This document shows positions 6,199 through 7,665 of a stretch of 7,665 nt of DNA, piece by piece (position 1 is the first letter of the stretch; each line of letters starts with the position of its first letter). The stretch is from assembly GCA_019418625.1 (NCBI GenBank), contig DYBL01000094.1:1-7665 (forward strand). Reading direction: 5' to 3'. Below the pieces are notes generated by a model. The model searched no databases. It was not told the DNA's origin and saw only the letters and a list, made by a program, of their open reading frames with translations. The stretch comes from Clostridiales bacterium (GTDB lineage: Bacteria; Bacillota; Clostridia; Oscillospirales; Oscillospiraceae). A program made the position numbers and the translations under genes.

Positions 6199-6209
6199 GT
6201 GCAAGAAAC
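6199..6209 (-). repeat. GTTTCTTGCAC box, copy 3, inverted (candidate operator)
   Basis: Reads GTGCAAGAAAC on the + strand, the exact complement of copy 1. It overlaps the predicted transcription start, a position where a bound protein would normally block initiation. Confidence 0.5.
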
Positions 6210-6210
6210 T

Positions 6211-6226
6211 TCCGGCGCAGGCCGGA
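6211..6226 (+). other. Leader hairpin near the 5' end of the hydratase mRNA
   Basis: TCCGGC (6211-6216) pairs with GCCGGA (6221-6226) around loop GCAG; a T-G wobble extends the stem by one pair. It lies between the predicted transcription start and the AGGAGGT ribosome binding site at 6231-6237. It may stabilise the mRNA; it is too small for a known riboswitch. Confidence 0.4.
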
Positions 6227-6246
6227 GCTCAGGAGGTCTTCCGCCT

Positions 6247-7665
6247 ATGATCCAGCTCAACAAACAAGGAACCTTTTTCCACAACGGCGCCCCCTGTCCC
6301 ACCGCGCCCGTCACTGCCGACGAGGGCCGGAGACAGACCATGGCCTGGCACATCCTCCAATCTCACAACACCTCCGGCGACCCTGCGGCTCTAAGGATCC
6401 GCTTTGATGCCCTCGTCTCCCACGACATCACCTATGTGGGCATCATCCAGCAGGCCCGGGCCTCCGGACTCAAGCGTTTTCCCGTGCCCTACGCCCTGAC
6501 CAACTGCCACAACAGCCTGTGCGCCGTGGGCGGCACCATCAACGAGGACGACCATGTGTTCGGCCTGTCCGCCGCCAAAAAATACGGCGGCATCTACGTG
6601 CCCGCCAACCAGAGCGTGATCCACTCTTATGCAAGAGAGCAGCTTGCGGGCTGCGGAAAAATGATTCTTGGCTCCGACTCCCACACCCGCTACGGCGCCC
6701 TGGGCACCATGGCCGTGGGCGAGGGCGGCCCGGAGCTTTGCAAGCAGCTTTTGAAAAACACCTGGGACATCCCCTACCCCGAGGTGGTGCTGGTGTACCT
6801 GACCGGCAAGCCCCGGCGTGGCGTGGGGCCCCACGATGTGGCGCTGGCCCTCATCAAAGCCACCTTTGCCGATGGCTTCGTCAACAACCGGGTACTGGAA
6901 TTTGCAGGCCCCGGCATCGCCGCACTGCCCATGGACTACCGCAGCGGCATCGACGTGATGACCACGGAGACCACCTGCTTAAGCTCCATCTGGCAGACGG
7001 ACGAGACCACCCGGGATTACCTGGCCCTCCACGGCCGCGAGGCGGAGTACCAGCCCCTCCAGCCGGGCCCCTGGGCCTACTATGACCGCTCCGTCACCAT
7101 TGCCCTGGACGAGATCGAGCCCATGATCGCTCTGCCCTTCCACCCCTCCAACGCCTACACCATCCGGGAATTCCTGGACAATGCTGCCGACATTCTCGCC
7201 GCTGTGGAATCCGACGCCCGCGCCCGCTTCCCCAAGGCCGACATCCACCTTTTGGATAAGTGCCATGACGGCGGCGTGTGGGCTGACCAGGGCGTCATCG
7301 CCGGATGTGCCGGCGGCCTCTTTGACAACATCACCGAGGCGGCGGACATCCTCCGGGGCGAAAGCTGCGGCAGCGGCTACTTCTCTTTGGACGTGTACCC
7401 CACCAGCGTGCCGGTCAGCCTGGAGCTCACCCGCACCGGCGTCACCGCCGACCTGCTGGAAACCGGCGCCATCATCAAGCCCAGCTTCTGCGGGCCGTGC
7501 TTCGGCGCAGGGGACGTGCCAGCCAACAACGGCCTGAGCCTGCGCCACACCACCCGCAACTTCCCCAACCGGGAGGGCTCCAAGCCCGCCGAGGGGCAGT
7601 TTGCCGGCGTGTGCCTCATGGATGCCCGTTCCATCGCCGCCACCGCCCGCAGCGGAGGTAAGATC
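6247..7665 (+). CDS. Aconitase-family hydratase (YbhJ-like), cut by the right edge
   Basis: Partial gene: 473 codons are visible with no stop, and E. coli YbhJ-type proteins run to about 750 residues. The ATG at 6247 has AGGAGGT nine bases upstream. Aconitase hallmarks seen: GSDSHTRYGALGTMA starting at 142 (Asp144-Ser145-His146 match the aconitase Asp-Ser-His active-site triplet), His126 in SVIHSYARE, and three cysteines placed as the 4Fe-4S ligands: Cys354 in AGCAGG, then Cys415 and Cys418 in FCGPCFGAG. The 61/3 spacing is close to that in true aconitases. The N-terminal segment NCHNSLCAVGG (86-96) replaces the usual Asp-His motif, which argues against citrate/isocitrate as substrate. By family it should hydrate or dehydrate a carboxylic acid in the cytosol; the YbhJ-type substrate is not known to me. 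The C-terminal swivel domain lies outside the window. A promoter with flanking repeat boxes precedes it. Confidence 0.88.
   Translation, partial: MIQLNKQGTFFHNGAPCPTAPVTADEGRRQTMAWHILQSHNTSGDPAALRIRFDALVSHDITYVGIIQQARASGLKRFPVPYALTNCHNSLCAVGGTINEDDHVFGLSAAKKYGGIYVPANQSVIHSYAREQLAGCGKMILGSDSHTRYGALGTMAVGEGGPELCKQLLKNTWDIPYPEVVLVYLTGKPRRGVGPHDVALALIKATFADGFVNNRVLEFAGPGIAALPMDYRSGIDVMTTETTCLSSIWQTDETTRDYLALHGREAEYQPLQPGPWAYYDRSVTIALDEIEPMIALPFHPSNAYTIREFLDNAADILAAVESDARARFPKADIHLLDKCHDGGVWADQGVIAGCAGGLFDNITEAADILRGESCGSGYFSLDVYPTSVPVSLELTRTGVTADLLETGAIIKPSFCGPCFGAGDVPANNGLSLRHTTRNFPNREGSKPAEGQFAGVCLMDARSIAATARSGGKI

Noticed and set aside
5341..6204. 287-codon minus-strand open frame across the hydrolase gene
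   Set aside because: It is a shadow of the real hydrolase gene, with no recognisable motif and a start in the repeat-rich promoter gap.
6128..6209. Repeats at 6128-6209 read as a CRISPR array or insertion-sequence ends
   Set aside because: Only two or three short inverted copies around a promoter, with no regular spacing, no spacers, no transposase and no target duplication.
6391..7548. Several minus-strand and alternative-frame open frames within the hydratase gene (for example 6979-7548 and 6391-6834)
   Set aside because: They overlap a continuous plus-strand frame with aconitase motifs and cluster cysteines. They are typical GC-rich shadow frames.

Overview
The window is ordinary bacterial chromosome of moderately high GC. 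It has strong AGGAGG-type ribosome binding sites, short intergenic gaps, U-tract terminators and sigma-70-like promoters with 17-base spacers. Protein style (AGCS and NSS sodium symporters, a PLP-dependent trans-sulfuration-type enzyme, a YbhJ-like aconitase-family protein) together with GC-rich Firmicute-style signals suggests an anaerobic clostridial gut bacterium of the Oscillospiraceae type. That placement is inference; no marker gene is present. No rRNA, tRNA, CRISPR array, transposase, phage gene or integration site was seen.

Layout, left to right. Bases 1-62 hold an AT-rich palindrome and a strong hairpin with a T-run on the + strand. This is probably the terminator of a gene lying left of the window. 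Bases 80-2772 on the minus strand are a two-gene operon: a PLP-dependent Cys/Met-metabolism enzyme (first) and an AGCS sodium/amino-acid symporter (second, 47 bases downstream). A LysR-type regulator (2953-3861, +) is transcribed divergently from the operon. The two promoters overlap at their -35 boxes inside a small dyad, as expected when a LysR regulator controls its neighbour and itself. Two terminators at 3845-3918 close the regulator gene; the second can work in both directions and also closes the convergent NSS sodium-dependent transporter gene (3958-5322, minus, GTG start).

The right half holds a second divergent pair, the NSS transporter and a small nicotinamidase/isochorismatase-family hydrolase (5497-6042, +). 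A long regulatory gap (6043-6246) follows, then an aconitase-family hydratase-like gene (6247 to beyond 7665, +) that is cut by the window edge. An 11-base word, GTTTCTTGCAC, lies in the NSS/hydrolase divergent promoter region and recurs in inverted orientation on both sides of the hydratase promoter (10 of 11 bases in one copy). This suggests that one unidentified regulator controls all three genes.

Taken together the window looks like an amino-acid and small-nitrogen-compound uptake and catabolism region: two sodium-coupled transporters, a probable sulfur-amino-acid lyase, an amidase-like hydrolase and a dehydratase-like enzyme. Substrates of the transporters and of the hydratase-like protein cannot be read from sequence. 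The points most worth following are the repeated GTTTCTTGCAC box, the overlapping divergent promoters under the LysR dyad, and a Tyr-to-Phe change at a normally conserved active-site position of the PLP enzyme.
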